Source: Artemia franciscana
Lineage: Eukaryota > Arthropoda > Branchiopoda > Anostraca > Artemiidae
Direction: 5' to 3'
Assembly (NCBI RefSeq): GCF_032884065.1
Contig: NC_088867.1
Coordinates: 49,535,317 to 49,599,316, forward strand
Length of the DNA: 64,000 bases
Below are positions 11,999 to 23,734 of the stretch, in pieces. Made by a program: the position numbers and the translations under genes. Numbering within the stretch: the stretch's first letter is position 1; each line of letters starts with the position of its first letter. The notes below the pieces were generated by a model. That model saw only the letters and a list, made by a program, of their open reading frames with translations, made no database searches and was not told the DNA's origin.

Positions 11999-12856
11999 AT
12001 TAAAATTTGAGTTTTATTTTTGTAAATTTATACTCATGCTATGTATTAAAGAGTCCATGCATTTATGGAGGAGCTTTGAATACTCTACTAAACCCAACAC
12101 CATTTTGGACTTAGTTGGCGAAGACTCTTAGGTCTTTGGAATGCCTATAAAGAGAATTAATAATTTGAAACTTGCAGATTTCAAATTGTTAATGCTCAAT
12201 TATCTTGGGGTGAACTAAAGTAACATAAGAAGAGGACTCAAGCCTCCTGTCACTCTCTTAATTGTAGGGATTCTAACTGGTCTTTCTGATTTTCTTAATT
12301 CATATTTTAAATTACCTTTTGTTTTTTTTTTAAATACTAACCACCTCCTCGAAGCGTGCATTTGGTCGTCCTTTCTGTATTAGAAAAAACGGTCAAATGT
12401 CATCTTTTCTATCGTCTTTTCTGTCAAGTATTGTTAAATACTTTTTCATTCAAACAGAGACAATTCCCACTTTTCCTTATGACTATGCTATGGGGCTCTT
12501 TTTTGTCTTGCATGACACCAAAACTGTATCCAGGGGGTAGGGGATTTGCCCCCTGGAAATATTTGTACAAACTCGTAAAAACGTACTATAAATGCACAAA
12601 AACAAATTTTTTATGCGTTTTCTAGAGTTTTTTTGTTTCCCCCCTCCCGAAAAAATCACACCCCCACGAAGAAAAATCCTGTTTACGGCGTTGTATAACA
12701 CCAACAAATTAGGACAATTCATAAAACTAGGTTTGTATTGCTTAACGAAATCCTTTGGCGGCAGAAATGACGAAATCAAATTTTATATAACTCTTGAAAC
12801 TGGTCTTTTATCCTATAATCTAAATCTAAGTTCTCTACCTTTTTATGGCCCTTGGT
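11999..12856. other. No gene seen (3' UTR side and AT-rich spacer)
   Basis: Holds the ATTAAA signal at 12045, then AT-rich sequence. Around 12530-12660 is a low-complexity stretch with GGGGATTTGCCCCCTGG and C-runs that looks repeat-derived. ORFs of 89-98 residues occur on both strands there and are uninformative. Confidence 0.4.
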
Positions 12857-14722
12857 ATTAACCAAGTGACATATAGCAATTGCAAATTCTGTCGGTCTGT
12901 CGGTCCCGGTTTTGCTACTTTAGGCACTTCCAGATAAGCTAGGACGATGAAATTTGGCAGGCGTATCTGGGACCGGACTAGATTGAATTAGAAATAGTCT
13001 TTTTCCCGATTTGACCATCTGGGGGGGGGGGGAGTGGTGGGCCCGTTAATTCGGAAAAAATCAAGTATTTTCAACTTACGAACGGTTGATCAGATTTAAT
13101 GAAATTTGATGTTTGTAAGGATATCGTGTCTCAGACTTGATATTTTAAATCCCGACCCTATTTGGTGACATTGGGGGGGGGGGCAGTTGGGAGGAGGAAA
13201 CCTAAAATCTTGGAAAACACTTAGAGCGGAGGGATCGGGATGAAACTTGGTGGGAAAAATAAGCACAAGTCCTAGATGCATGATTAGCATAACCAAAACG
13301 GATCCGCTCTCTTTGGGGTAGTTGGGGGGGGGGGGTAATTCTGAAAAATTAGAAAAAAAGAGGTATTTTTAACTTGCGAACGGGTGATTGGATCTCAATG
13401 AAATTTAATATTTAGAAGGATATCGTGTCTCAAAGCTCTTATTTTAAATCCCGACCGGATCTGGTGACACTGGGGGGAGTTTGGGGGGGACCTAAAATCA
13501 TGGAAAACGCTTAGATTGGAGGAATCGGGATGAAACTTGGTGGGAAAAATAAGCAAAAGTTTTAGATACGTGATTTATATAATTGGAACGGATCCGCTCT
13601 ATTGGGGGGGGGGGGCGTTAATTCTGAAAAATTAAAAAAAAACGTAATTTTAACTTACGAAGGAGTGATCGGATCTTCAAGAAACTTCATATTTAGAAGG
13701 ACCTCGTAACTCAGATCTCTCGTTTTAAATCTCAACCGGACCCAGCGTCATTGGGGGGGGGGGACCGGAAATCTTAGAAAATACTTAAAGCGGAGAGATC
13801 AGGATGAAACTGGATGGGAAGAATAAAAACCTGCCTAAGATACGCGACTGATGTAACCGGACCGGATCTGCTCTCTTGAGTGGAGTTGGGGGGGGGGGTA
13901 ATTTGGAAAAAGGAGGTAATTGTAACTTACGAAAGGGTGATCAGATCTTAATGAATTTTGATATTTAGAAGGATCTTGTGCTTTAAAGCTCTAATTTTAA
14001 ATTCCGACCAGACCCTGTGACATTGGGGGGAGTTGGAGGCGGAAACCGGAATTCTCGGAAAATGTGAAAATTGGGGTATTTTTATCTTACGAATAGGTGA
14101 TCGGATCTTAGTGATATTTGATATTTAGAAGGAATTCATGTCTCAGAGCTCTTATTTCAAAGCCGACCAGGTCTTTTGACATTGGGGGGAATCGGAAGGG
14201 GAAATCTTGGAAAACACTTGGAGTGGAGGAATCGGGATGATGCTTGGTGGATAGAATAAGAAAATGTCCTTGATACGTGATTGACGTAACCGTACTGGAT
14301 TCACTCTCTTTGGGGGTGTTGGGGGAAGGGGTTCAGTGATTTGGCGAGATTGGTGCTTCTGGACGTGCTAGGACGATGAAAATTGGTAGGCGTGTCAGTG
14401 AACTGCACAAATTGACTTGATAAAATCGTTTTCCCAGATTCGAACATCTGGGGGCTAAAGGGGGGGGAAATTAGAAAAAAATGAGGTATTTATAACTTAC
14501 GAGTGGGTGATCGGATCTTAATGAATTTTGATATTTAGAAGGACATCGTGACTCAGAGCTCTTATTTTAAATCCTGACCGGCATTAAGCCTCTGATTTTT
14601 CTTTTAAATCAATCTATTGATGCTTAGAATTTTGTTAGAGCTCATGCCATATGAGCTCTTAGCTCTTAGCTCTTCTTGCCTCGTCACAGTGCCATATGAG
14701 CTCTTAGCTCTTGTTTTTCCTT
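12857..14722 (-). mobile_element. Satellite-bearing interspersed element, copy B
   Basis: Reverse orientation of copy A. Its 3' end is at the left (GGTATTAACCAAG, then TTGCAAATTCTGTCGGTCTG) and its 5' end at the right (hairpin near 14637-14659 with one arm mismatch, then GAGCTCTTAGCTCTTG to 14722). G-runs of 8-12 mark the unit boundaries. It keeps the block just inside the 3' end that copy A has lost. Internal units of about 280 bp repeat the phrases of copies A and C. Confidence 0.82.
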
Positions 14723-15029
14723 GTCTTTAACGTTATTTGCGTGTCAAAGTGTCTCCCTACGTTCCCTAGTTCACTTTAACATGCCTCTTATTTATTCTAT
14801 AGTCACATCATAGTTACATCTGTCGAAAAAGTAAGTTTTTATGAATGACACAAGTTCTTTGATTTTAACGTCAAGCTTGTACTTTAGAAATGACAAATTA
14901 AAATACCTACAATTTTTTTTAGAATTTTTTTGGAAAAGCTAATAATAACTATTAATAATACTATTTCTTTGTGTTTTTGCCAGATTCCTACTTCATATAC
15001 AAAAACTACCATTAATTCAATTTTTTTCA

Positions 15030-15330
15030 ATTCAATTCTTTTATTAACAAAAAAAAATCACACACTATAAACTAACTAGACCCTAAGAGAGCACTGCCCG
15101 TAACGGGTGACAGTATTCATTCAATCATCAAGAATAGAAATATAAGGTAAGAAAAAAAAAGAAGAAGAAGGGAAAAGAAAAGAAAAACACGTAAATTAAT
15201 AAAACAAAACATAGAGAACTATCGGTAAAAGAAATTAGGATCTAATTCAATATTTTCCATTAAAAAGCTTTTAATCTTACTTTTGAACTCTGGTAGGCTT
15301 ATTATAAGCGTTTAGACATTCTTGGTAAAA
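15030..15330 (-). pseudogene. LINE 3' tail fragment
   Basis: On the minus strand around 15310-15250 the peptide SLPEFKSKIKSFLMEN is the usual last segment of CR1/Jockey-type ORF2. It is followed by an A-rich 3' untranslated part ending in ATTAAC and poly-T on the plus strand near 15040. Everything upstream is missing. Confidence 0.55.
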
Positions 15331-15547
15331 AAATTTTTTACCTAGAGCCTTGATTTTGCCTAATATCTTGACAGAGCCTTGTCAATCAGAAATTTCAGGC
15401 TTTAAAGTTGAGCAATGTTCAATTTGAGAAATTACGAACACCATATATAATGGATGCTATATTCTTGTGTAACTTTGATAATGCGGTCTGAGCATAAAGT
15501 GAATTCCTATTAGCTTTGCATAAAAAGTATGTGGTCAGTAACCCATA

Positions 15548-15625
15548 AAGTAATGCGGTTTGAACTCATACCTCCAGAGTCTAGAAGAGACTATCTTAAC
15601 TATACCACTACGGTAGTTACACATT
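15548..15625 (-). repeat. tRNA-derived remnant (Arg-TCT-like)
   Basis: The minus strand reads TAGTGGTATAGTTAAGAT (A-box-like), an anticodon-loop-like CTCTTCTAGACT, then GAGTTCAAACC (B-box-like) at tRNA spacing. Stems do not fold well, so it is a SINE head or pseudogene. Confidence 0.45.
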
Positions 15626-16261
15626 CACCTAGCCTAAAAGCCTAAACTAGTAATATTGATAATTTTCATTTGACGATCGCTCTGCCATCTCGTAATCCTG
15701 CGAAGTCGAATATATTGTTTATATATCACAGAAAAGTTTGGATATTGGTTTTAAGGTGCATAAGTTACAACTTCTTCAGTTATATGCTTCACATTAAATT
15801 TGTAAATATATGTTAGATGGCAGAAAGATGTTTCCTTTTGCAAATTTATCAGAGAAAAATTTTGAATATGGTTTATTAAAGACGACTTTATAGTTATTTA
15901 AGGTGTATTAAGCTATGAATTCTTCAATTAAATTTCTTAATATCACTTATGAAAGCTTTAACTAGCTGGCAGGAAGTATTGTTCTTAGTAGAAATTGGCC
16001 AGAGTTGGTTCAGAGTATGACTGCCAGATTCACTCATACTTCCAGAGTTCAGTAAGAGCCATACACATTGTCATACCTTTCAATAAAAGTCAATTTTTAT
16101 GAACGACATGGAGTTTTCTTAATTTCATAATCACATTTTCACTAAGAAAAAAGGACAGAATAAAGGCTTTCCAGTGCCATTGCTGACGCATAGGGGGGTC
16201 GAATCCCCGTTGTTTTGTTTTTACAAGAAAAAGCAGCATTCCTGTCGCCCAACCTTGCTGA

Positions 16262-16318
16262 GTGGAGATCGGATCCAAATACACCCTAGAAGGGCATCAG
16301 TCCACTGTGTTACCATAG
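16262..16318 (-). repeat. tRNA-derived remnant, second copy
   Basis: The minus strand reads GGTAACACAGTGGACTGATG, then CCCTTCTAGGG, a clean anticodon-like stem and loop with TCT, then TTTGGATCCGATC, a damaged B box. A T-arm-like GGGGGGTCGAATCCCC lies at about 16193-16208 on the plus strand. Confidence 0.35.
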
Positions 16319-16319
16319 G

Positions 16320-18090
16320 ATGTAATTGTACTACAAAACTAGAAATTATATATACTACATGGTATCCCTTTATGTGTTTTACCATGCTCCTTTTATATAC
16401 CGAAAACGGACTATTCCATGCTTATACCTTTTCTAATCTTTGAGAAATTTGCTTCAACTCTTGATTCTTATCCGTCCGTCACAGATGTTAATATTGAGAG
16501 TTTAACGATGTTCAACCCGAGAAAATGTGAGATATCGCAAAATCATGCACATTTAGAATGGATTTTATGATTTCACTATCTATTGAACAGTATTGAGAAA
16601 AACAATGGTGGTTAACGCAAAGGAATAATCTGATGAAGTTTTCACTGCACAAGGATCTAGAAATAATTATTTTGTTTTAAATACGCGTTTTCAGCAATTT
16701 CTTTCGCGATGTTCAAGTGTTTCTGAAAGGACTCAATGACCACTTGGAAAACAGCTTTTTGGAGCATATTCAAGTTTTTTTGGTATTACGTCATATGAAA
16801 AATGCAAGCAGAACGACTGTTGATTTCGGGATTAAGCGCAAAAATACAAGAACCAGACTACTAATGAGAATGCCAAATAGTAAACTTTGCAGAAACGCTA
16901 GATCAGAGAAACGAACCATGTCTTCTTCACGCAAGTCATTTAAAACCTGCATGTGTCATTCATTCCATCCCTTCACATTTGAAACCAACCATATTAAAAC
17001 TGATCGATTGACTATGCTCATATTTGAAAACTACCATGCAACTGATAAACAATAAGCTAGTTTTATTAACTGGAGACCGATAAGCAAGTTTTAATTGATT
17101 TCTTCTTTCTCATCAGAGCCAAACGGGCCCCACTGCCACCGATTTTAAATATACCCGTGCCACTTTTCAACTTTGGTGCTCTTGAAATCCAGCTAACTTC
17201 AGTTAATTGACATTATATGATGGTTGATGGCTTGATTTACTAGAATTGGTCTGTGAAGGAAGGAGCAAATTGCTCAGGAATTGCTCTTTGTGTAAAGATC
17301 AATAGCTAGCGAAGTTTGATCTTTCACTATAAAAATATCTTTCACTACATTTTGATCTTTCACGAGTCAAACGTCTTAGAAATTGCGTTTACGTGTTTCT
17401 GGATGTGCCTGCTAAAATGTTCGATCTAGAAAATTAAAAATTTTTTCAAAACAAAATTGAGTTAGAAATTGAATTCTTAATAGAAGAACGAACTAAATAA
17501 AATTGAATAATCTGTTTTCAAAATTGAACTGAGAAAATCTGTCGAGAATTCAATTCCTTCTTCCTGTTTACCCATCACAAGATTATTCATTTTATAGATT
17601 TTTACTTTCCTGCTGATTCATTGTGATTCTCACTGTTGCTTCTCTTCTAACCATAGGTTTCGTTCTTTGTGATCCTTGTTTTTAGGATATCTTCTAACCG
17701 CAGATTTCGTTGTTCATTTTAGTTCTTCATTAGCTCAGATATTTTTTCGATGCATTTTCTTCAGCTCTTTGAATTTATTCATTATCATATATAACTTCGT
17801 ATACCGTCATCGATATAAAAATCATTATTCTCCAGCTTCTAACTACAGATTTTGCTGTGTAAAATTTTCGTTTGCATTCCAATGTAATTCTCACTATCGC
17901 TTCCCTGAGGATAAATGAACTTGGGGCACTGCATCTTTAGATAATCCTCTGTTGGATCTAGTAATTTCTGTAAATCATGAGCCGAATTCGCTATTTGAGC
18001 ATTGTCATCATCCGCAAACCAAAAAACTGAAAAGTTTTATTACCAATCTCACTGTTGGAGCCCATTTTTTATTTTCTAAAAATTCAGCAA
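16320..18090. other. No gene supported
   Basis: AT-rich sequence with scattered short ORFs, the longest at 16717-17055 (112 codons from GTG). I see no splice-framed coding block, tRNA or clear repeat family. Confidence 0.35.
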
Positions 18091-18091
18091 T

Positions 18092-19194
18092 GTCAATCAA
18101 TCAATCAATCATTCCATTAATATTAAAACACTATTTCAAACGTAAAAAAGTTATCCGGCCCAAGAAGCTCTGCTTGTTATGGGCCATACACCACAATAAT
18201 AGAGCACTAAAAGAACCATAAATAATGCCCTAAAACAAACAATACACGTGAAATAAATATGAAGGAGAATAAACACTAGAATACAGTAGAAAAAAACTGG
18301 TAGTAATTACCATATAGAAACAAATAGAAACCAAGAAAGTACAGAAACAGGAAAGACCAAGTTGACACTAGAACATCAGAGAAAAAAAAACCGAAAAAAG
18401 ACAAATAAAAATGGACTTTAAAAGATAAGAAGGTCCCTGAAAATAATTCTAAAAAGAATAGGGGAGATATATATCAGTTGGGAAAGAATTCCAAAAAGGA
18501 AAAACAATAGGAAAAGAGAAAACCGGGAAAATAAAAACAAAGGAGAGAGAGAGAAATTACTAAACTGGAAAGACCCGACGAAAAACTGCCTTTGCTTAAA
18601 GACATAGAGGGATATCCTGAGGGATGGAGTTCCATAATACAATTGATTGATAAACAAGAGACCTCTGGGCTGCTGTAAATGATCGTTTGGGTAAAGTCAA
18701 TCTGTGAGAAGAACTACGTAGAAAAGATGAGTACCTACCTGAGCCTGTTCGTGAAAAAAATTGCTGAAGAGGTGGTGGAAGTGTACCTAGAAAAGCAGAA
18801 TGCGCTAAATAAAGATTACTCTTACCCACAATAGGAGCCAGCGGAGCTATTCCAGTATCATTATAAAGACCAGAGGAAGGGTAAAGCCGAGGGAGAAGAA
18901 AAGTAGCATTCACTGCCCTATTTTGGGGCCATTAATAAAAAGACAAAAAAGTCGAGGTGACAAGGGGCGCTTCCCGGTCTTACACCTTTCTTAACTTTAA
19001 AAGGCCTCGGAAGTACCAACCCGGTACTCTTACTGTCGCATTAGTTTCAAAATACATATTTAGAGGCTTTTTTAAGCAGAATTCTATTAACATTATCAAA
19101 CGCATTTCTTAAATCCAAAAATGCAACATATAGGGTATTCTTTCCTGATCCATATTTTTTAATTAATCCACTTAAAATAAAACCTATCCGTAAG
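18092..19194 (-). pseudogene. CR1-type LINE, 3' half (RT core to tail)
   Basis: Minus strand, right to left: NTLYVAFLDLRNAFDNVNR (RT motif A, about 19135-19080), KGVRPGSAP (motif B area, about 18980), then the C-terminal block RRLTLPKRSFTAAQRSLVYQ-type ending WNSIPQDIP at about 18620. The 3' untranslated region contains a GGCC-stem hairpin near 18150-18180 (GGCCCATAACAAGC...CTTGGGCC) and ends in a (GATT)n tail at 18096-18112, typical of such LINEs. Frameshifts make it dead. It continues at 22434 after the pogo insertion. Confidence 0.85.
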
Positions 19195-19196
19195 TA
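19195..19196. repeat. Left TA target-site duplication of the pogo element
   Basis: TA precedes the first G of the left terminal repeat and recurs at 22432-22433 after the right one. A TA duplication is the hallmark of Tc1/mariner/pogo insertion. Confidence 0.85.
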
Positions 19197-22100
19197 GGGG
19201 AGAGGGGGGCGAAACCGTACGGTTTTAGGTTTTTGACCCCTATAAGATGTTCTTCTAAAGATACAAACTTTGTTCTTACATGTACAGAAAGCTTATTTAT
19301 TCATCTCTCTTAGGATTTTTTTTTCAATGACTTCCATCAAGTCGTTTCTCAGTGAGACCCTAAAACATATGACCTCTTAAAGTGTCCAAAGTCGCCCCTA
19401 CCGTGGGGCGACTTCGGACACATAAGGGGCGTTTTGGACATCTATATTTAACGATCCAAACAGTGTATTCAGAAAATATAAAAGTAGCAGAATTAACTGG
19501 AATATCAAAAGAACTCAAAAGGCATTTCACATCATTATTTTATGGCATAGCGAGACAAGTCACACCCAAATACAAGGCCTTTGACTGCTCGCCCTGTCCC
19601 TCCTGCAGTAAAAGGAGTAGGCAACCTCATAATAATATCATCAAAATCAGTTTCAACACAATCGAGACATTCTGGGAAGATGAACTTTTCACTTGATTTG
19701 CGGAGGTAGTTTATTTTAGCTAATCTGCCACTCACTTCTTCAATCTGACCAACATAGTAAACAGCGGAGTTTGGTTTCTTTCCCATCATAAACCTCACAA
19801 GCACAAAATTTCCTGAAGAAAATTCTTCGTTAGTCTGAAGTTCACTGACACTTCCAATGTGCAAAGACTCATCATCCGAATCGTCTATTAGCTGCATATC
19901 TTTGTCTGAAATGCTATCTTCAGCCTCCTCGTCAATGGAAGAAACCTTGGACTTCTTCAATGACTCCGATTTCAAGGACTCATCTGGTTTACGTTTAGGA
20001 ACCCTTTTTTTAGTTTTCTTGTCAAGCTTTGCCTGAGCCTCTGCTTCAAGGGATTCCTTCTCTGGAGTATCTGTCAAAATCCTAGTTTTCCCTATCTTGT
20101 GCTTTTTGCGGGAACCCATTTGCATTCTTGCTTTTGGATATGGTCTTATGCTTTCAGGAGTTATAGGCAGGTTTGGTGTGTCCTTTGGTTGATCCACCAA
20201 GACAGGAGCAGAAGAATGAACTGAACCAGGGTGAGGATCATCCTTAGTAGAATCTGTGTGATTCTGTTCTGCTGGGTCAGGGCGGTTTGTCACTTCAGCA
20301 GGTAGAAAATTGGCTTCTGTGAAGATATTCAGATTCAAAGGCCAAATTCCTGCCTTTTCGAAACCAGCTGTGATGTTATGAGGGTTCAGCTTTTCTAGAT
20401 AAGGCTGCTTGCACAACTTTGCTATTTCGTGTATTGAAATCCTCCGACCTGGATTTATCTGCAACCAAGTGTCGAAGGACTCCCTGGTGGCATGTTTGAA
20501 TTGTGCATAAGCCGAAACATCAAGGGGCTGGATGTGATGAGAGTAATGGGGAGGAAAGGTCAGAAGATGAATGCCATTATCTTTGCACAAGGAAACTACT
20601 TCAATTGAAATATGGCTTTCATGATTGTCGAACAAGAGCAAAACAGGATCCTCTTTGCTGGGTTTAACTTCTTTCTGGAAGTGCTGCAATGAACAAAGGA
20701 AATTCTCCGAGGTCATCCATCCACCGGGATGGGCTAAGCCAATACATCCTGGTGGTCCATCTCGATACATTCTCTCGGGAACCTTGACTCTTGGAAAAAC
20801 AAACACTGTTTGAATAGTCTGACCAGTTGCAGACACAAAGCACAGCATTGTGGTATATTCCCCTCTTTCTGCCGACACGGTCTGTGCCACCTGTTTTGCC
20901 CCCTTTTTAGCAATCACCTTTGGAGCCTGAACAACTGTGGGCACTCCTGTTTCGTCGTAGTTCCAAATCCTACCAGGAGGAAAATGGAACTTGCTATACA
21001 GTCCCTGAAGATTACGGAAGAAGGCACCAATTACAGTGGCATTGAAGCCGGCAGCACGAGCCTGGCTTGTGTTTTCCGGCTTTCTAATGGGCAAACTGGC
21101 GTTACGCTTCATAAATCCTTTGAACCAGTCGACTCCTGCTCTTTCATTCAGCTCCCAACTTGGTGGGAATTTGAGCTTCAGAGTTGTTGCCCATTGGTAG
21201 GCTAACTTTCTCGTTGCATTTGGAGTTAGTCCGTGGTTCAATATTGAGCAGTTTTCGAGGTATATAGTGAGTTCTCTCTCTTGTTTGGGAGTAAAAACGA
21301 GCTTAGAACTCTCCTGAAAACTATCATTATCACTGTTTGCACTTGGGCTACCCTTTTCAAGATCTTGCATTTTACTCTTGTAGCGTTTCACGGCATCCAC
21401 AAGGGTAGACTTCTTCAAAGAAAATTCTTCCACGGCTGATCGGAAAGATGAATTCTCATTTACGACTTGTCTCACAGCACGCTTCAGTAATTCTGGATCT
21501 GGGGGGCCACCCCCTTTTCGAATATACGTGCGAACCATAAGTAAAAGAAAAATCTAAAATGGCAAAGATGGAGAGAAGCCTATATGTCCTCATATTGTAA
21601 ATAAACTTAATTTAGCAGAAACGCCCCAAAGTTTCGTGAGCTGATTTTCTTTGAAAAAATATATTTCAAAAATAGTTCTTTGCCCGGATGTCTGGATTGA
21701 TCAATAATAGATTTTAGTATATATTTTGTTGTGGTATTCTTGCGCTGAGATGAACTCCTCTGTTATCTCCTATCTTGTATGTTTTTTTTATGATGAGATG
21801 TTGTGTTTTCTTATGCATTTGTACTGTTTACAAATGCATCATTACGAGCTCTGCTCTCTGTTGGGGTATAATATTGTTTTTGTTTTTTGAAAGTTGAATT
21901 TAATAAATTCCTATTCCTAGTCTATAATAAAGTTGAAATACTTGGTAATTTCCTAGCTCTAGCTAATTCCAATTCCAGACTCGGAGATCCTTCCATCAGC
22001 ATGGGGCGAAACCGGACACCTCGAAATGTGTCCGGAGTCGCCCCCTAAAAACTGTCCGGAGTCACCCCTTATTGACGCCATTTTGAAAATTCACCTTTTT

Positions 22101-22431
22101 TTGGAAACCGCCAGACATTTATTGATGAAAATTACGAGGAAAATACCGGAAACATACCTCTTATGATTCATCTAACTTACGACCCTATAGCTACAATAAC
22201 TTGAAAAATATTCGACGAGGACTAGAGGTGTCAAAATTTACAGAGAGTATATAAAAACTTCTTTACCTCTTATCTCAGTGGTCTTTGGCATCAAATATTC
22301 AAAATATCCGCCTAATGTGCGCTACATGAATGCCATCTAGTGGCGATTTTCTGAATGGATTAGTTCAAAGACTTTGGATGAGAGGTCCAACGGATGGTTT
22401 CGCCCCCGTACGGTTTCGCCCCCCTCTCCCC
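19197..22431 (-). mobile_element. Complete pogo-type DNA transposon, 3235 bp
   Basis: Bounded by 26-bp perfect terminal inverted repeats starting GGGGAGAGGGGGGCG and continuing AAACCGTACGG (19197-19222 and 22406-22431), with TA duplications outside. It contains one intact transposase gene on the minus strand. A 17-bp subterminal motif close to GTGTCCGAAGTCGCCCC occurs five times: facing pair 19382-19398 and 19405-19421 on the left; 22003-22019, 22028-22044 and 22053-22068 on the right. These are candidate transposase-binding sites. The element splits a LINE RT gene, so it is younger than that LINE. Matching ends plus an open gene suggest recent, perhaps still active, insertion. Confidence 0.93.
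19535..21538 (-). CDS. Pogo/Tigger-like transposase, 667 residues, intact
   Basis: Cuts and pastes the surrounding element in the nucleus. N-terminal pipsqueak-type helix-turn-helix at about residues 14-55 (PELLKRAVRQ...LKKSTLVDAVKRY). CENP-B/Tc5-type DNA-binding domain at about 83-155 (FTPKQERELTIYL to WFKGFMKRN). DDE_1 catalytic domain at about 190-375 with D195 (NYDETG), D304 (LLFDNHESH) and D340 (HHIQPLDVSAY); all three acidic residues are present with 35 residues between the last two. GHPGG-like and FPP elements are in place. Residues 430-580 are charged, with Lys-rich nuclear-signal-like runs (KKTKKRVPKRKP). The last 90 residues form a conserved-looking tail (FVLVRFMMGKK, YLRKS, FIFPE). 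ATG at 21536-21538 is the natural start, with no frame break. Length is at the upper end for the family. Confidence 0.95.
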   Translation of the reverse strand: MVRTYIRKGGGPPDPELLKRAVRQVVNENSSFRSAVEEFSLKKSTLVDAVKRYKSKMQDLEKGSPSANSDNDSFQESSKLVFTPKQERELTIYLENCSILNHGLTPNATRKLAYQWATTLKLKFPPSWELNERAGVDWFKGFMKRNASLPIRKPENTSQARAAGFNATVIGAFFRNLQGLYSKFHFPPGRIWNYDETGVPTVVQAPKVIAKKGAKQVAQTVSAERGEYTTMLCFVSATGQTIQTVFVFPRVKVPERMYRDGPPGCIGLAHPGGWMTSENFLCSLQHFQKEVKPSKEDPVLLLFDNHESHISIEVVSLCKDNGIHLLTFPPHYSHHIQPLDVSAYAQFKHATRESFDTWLQINPGRRISIHEIAKLCKQPYLEKLNPHNITAGFEKAGIWPLNLNIFTEANFLPAEVTNRPDPAEQNHTDSTKDDPHPGSVHSSAPVLVDQPKDTPNLPITPESIRPYPKARMQMGSRKKHKIGKTRILTDTPEKESLEAEAQAKLDKKTKKRVPKRKPDESLKSESLKKSKVSSIDEEAEDSISDKDMQLIDDSDDESLHIGSVSELQTNEEFSSGNFVLVRFMMGKKPNSAVYYVGQIEEVSGRLAKINYLRKSSEKFIFPECLDCVETDFDDIIMRLPTPFTAGGTGRAVKGLVFGCDLSRYAIK

Positions 22432-22433
22432 TA

Positions 22434-22960
22434 CTATAATCTTTTTCACAAACCTCCCTGTTCTTCTGGCATAGTTTCAAAACCCTCTAGCCAATCATTA
22501 ACCGGTTATCTAAAATTGTCTCTAAAATTTTGCCAAAAATAGGAGCTAAGGCTATTAGCCTATAACTCCCATGATCCCTGGGACTCCCTCTTTTAAATAT
22601 AGGTACCATTATCGATGCCCTCCATATAATAGGCCATACTCCATTACTAATAATTCTATTAAATATGTGAACTAACACAGGCAATATCACACTAAGTGAC
22701 CTCTTTATTAAAACTGCTGGTATTCCACCTGTTCCTGGCCCAGATCTTCCTTTCATATTCTTAACATCTTTCCTAATTTTTTCTGACAAAACTTCTCTTA
22801 CCGAATCCTAATCATTTTCTCTCATAGGGAATAACACAAAATCGCTCCAATGTTCCTTACTTAATTCTATGGATTCCCCATCTACACTCTCCAAATAACT
22901 TGACCAAGCGATAGCCGCTCTGATATCTCATTGTTGAGCTAAATCAGAAGAAACTATCTG
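22434..22960 (-). pseudogene. CR1-type LINE, 5' part of RT, continued from 19194
   Basis: Minus strand: WSSYLESVDGESIELSKEHW (about 22900), then SEKIRKDVKNMKGRSGPGTG and GGIPAVLIKRS, then HIFNRIISNGVWP and YRLIALAPIFGKILETILDN, the standard RT entry block of LINE ORF2. It runs up to the TA at the pogo right end and resumes on the other side with the RT motif A region. A stop lies near 22808. 5' of about 22960 nothing LINE-like is seen. Confidence 0.88.
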
Positions 22961-23734
22961 TATCCAAGTTTAAAAAAAAATGTATCCAAAAAAGGCGTAT
23001 CTGCAATATCTTGAGGAAATTAGAGGCGTTAACTTGGAACTTTCAGAGCCACTTCTGCTACTACTACTACAATTACGGATGCAATCGAGACTGATTACGA
23101 CTGCAAACGTGACTGCTTACATCTGTGACAACTTGCAACTGTGACTGCGACTGCATGCATCTTCTATTACATCTACTTAAAAGGGTTGTTGAGTGGTGAA
23201 ACTTTAATGTTAAACGACTTGAACAGAAATTAAACAAAAACTTTTCAAAATAGAAGTCTTTGAAAAAAAAAGTAATAAGATACATTGAGACCAGCAGAAG
23301 TAAACTAGAATAATAATTTAAACTCAAAACGACCAGAAATTATTGTTAAAGAATAAATGGGAACAAAAATAAATAGAAATTAAATAAACTATCATAGCAA
23401 ATAAACAGAGAACAGATGCTAATCTAAATGAAAAAATATATCTTAGAACGAGTAAAACTTAAATTAACAAAAACAGACAAAAATCAAACTGAAAACGGAC
23501 AAAAATTACTACAAACAAGAGCTTGGTAACTGCCCCCCCCATCACTAACTGCAAAAACCTAAGGTCTACTGCGTCGTTTGCTTCACTGAAAACTAAACAA
23601 TTTAAAACTATATTTTCCTGAACATAACATTGAAAATCTAAATAAGAGTTTCAGTGAAATAAAATCTTGAACTCCTGAGCCTTCAGAAATTAATATAATT
23701 ATATATTAAATACTTGATTTAATTTTATTAGATA
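22961..23734. other. No gene; short GACTGC-rich simple repeat
   Basis: 23050-23160 has repeated GACTGC/GACTGA/TACTAC phrases (degenerate trinucleotide-like repeat). The rest is A-rich with many AAAC and AGAAATT phrases and no coding signal. Confidence 0.4.

Noticed and set aside
1421..14722. Copies A and B as two halves of one giant inverted repeat
   Set aside because: They are in opposite orientation, but the intervening sequence and their flanks differ and a third copy exists at 36.5 kb, so independent insertions explain them better.
16717..17055. 112-codon plus-strand ORF
   Set aside because: Begins with GTG, has no recognisable motif, no splice framing and no supporting repeat or homologue pattern.
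19382..21205. Plus-strand ORFs across the transposase (104, 62 and 131 codons)
   Set aside because: Shadows of the intact minus-strand transposase gene.
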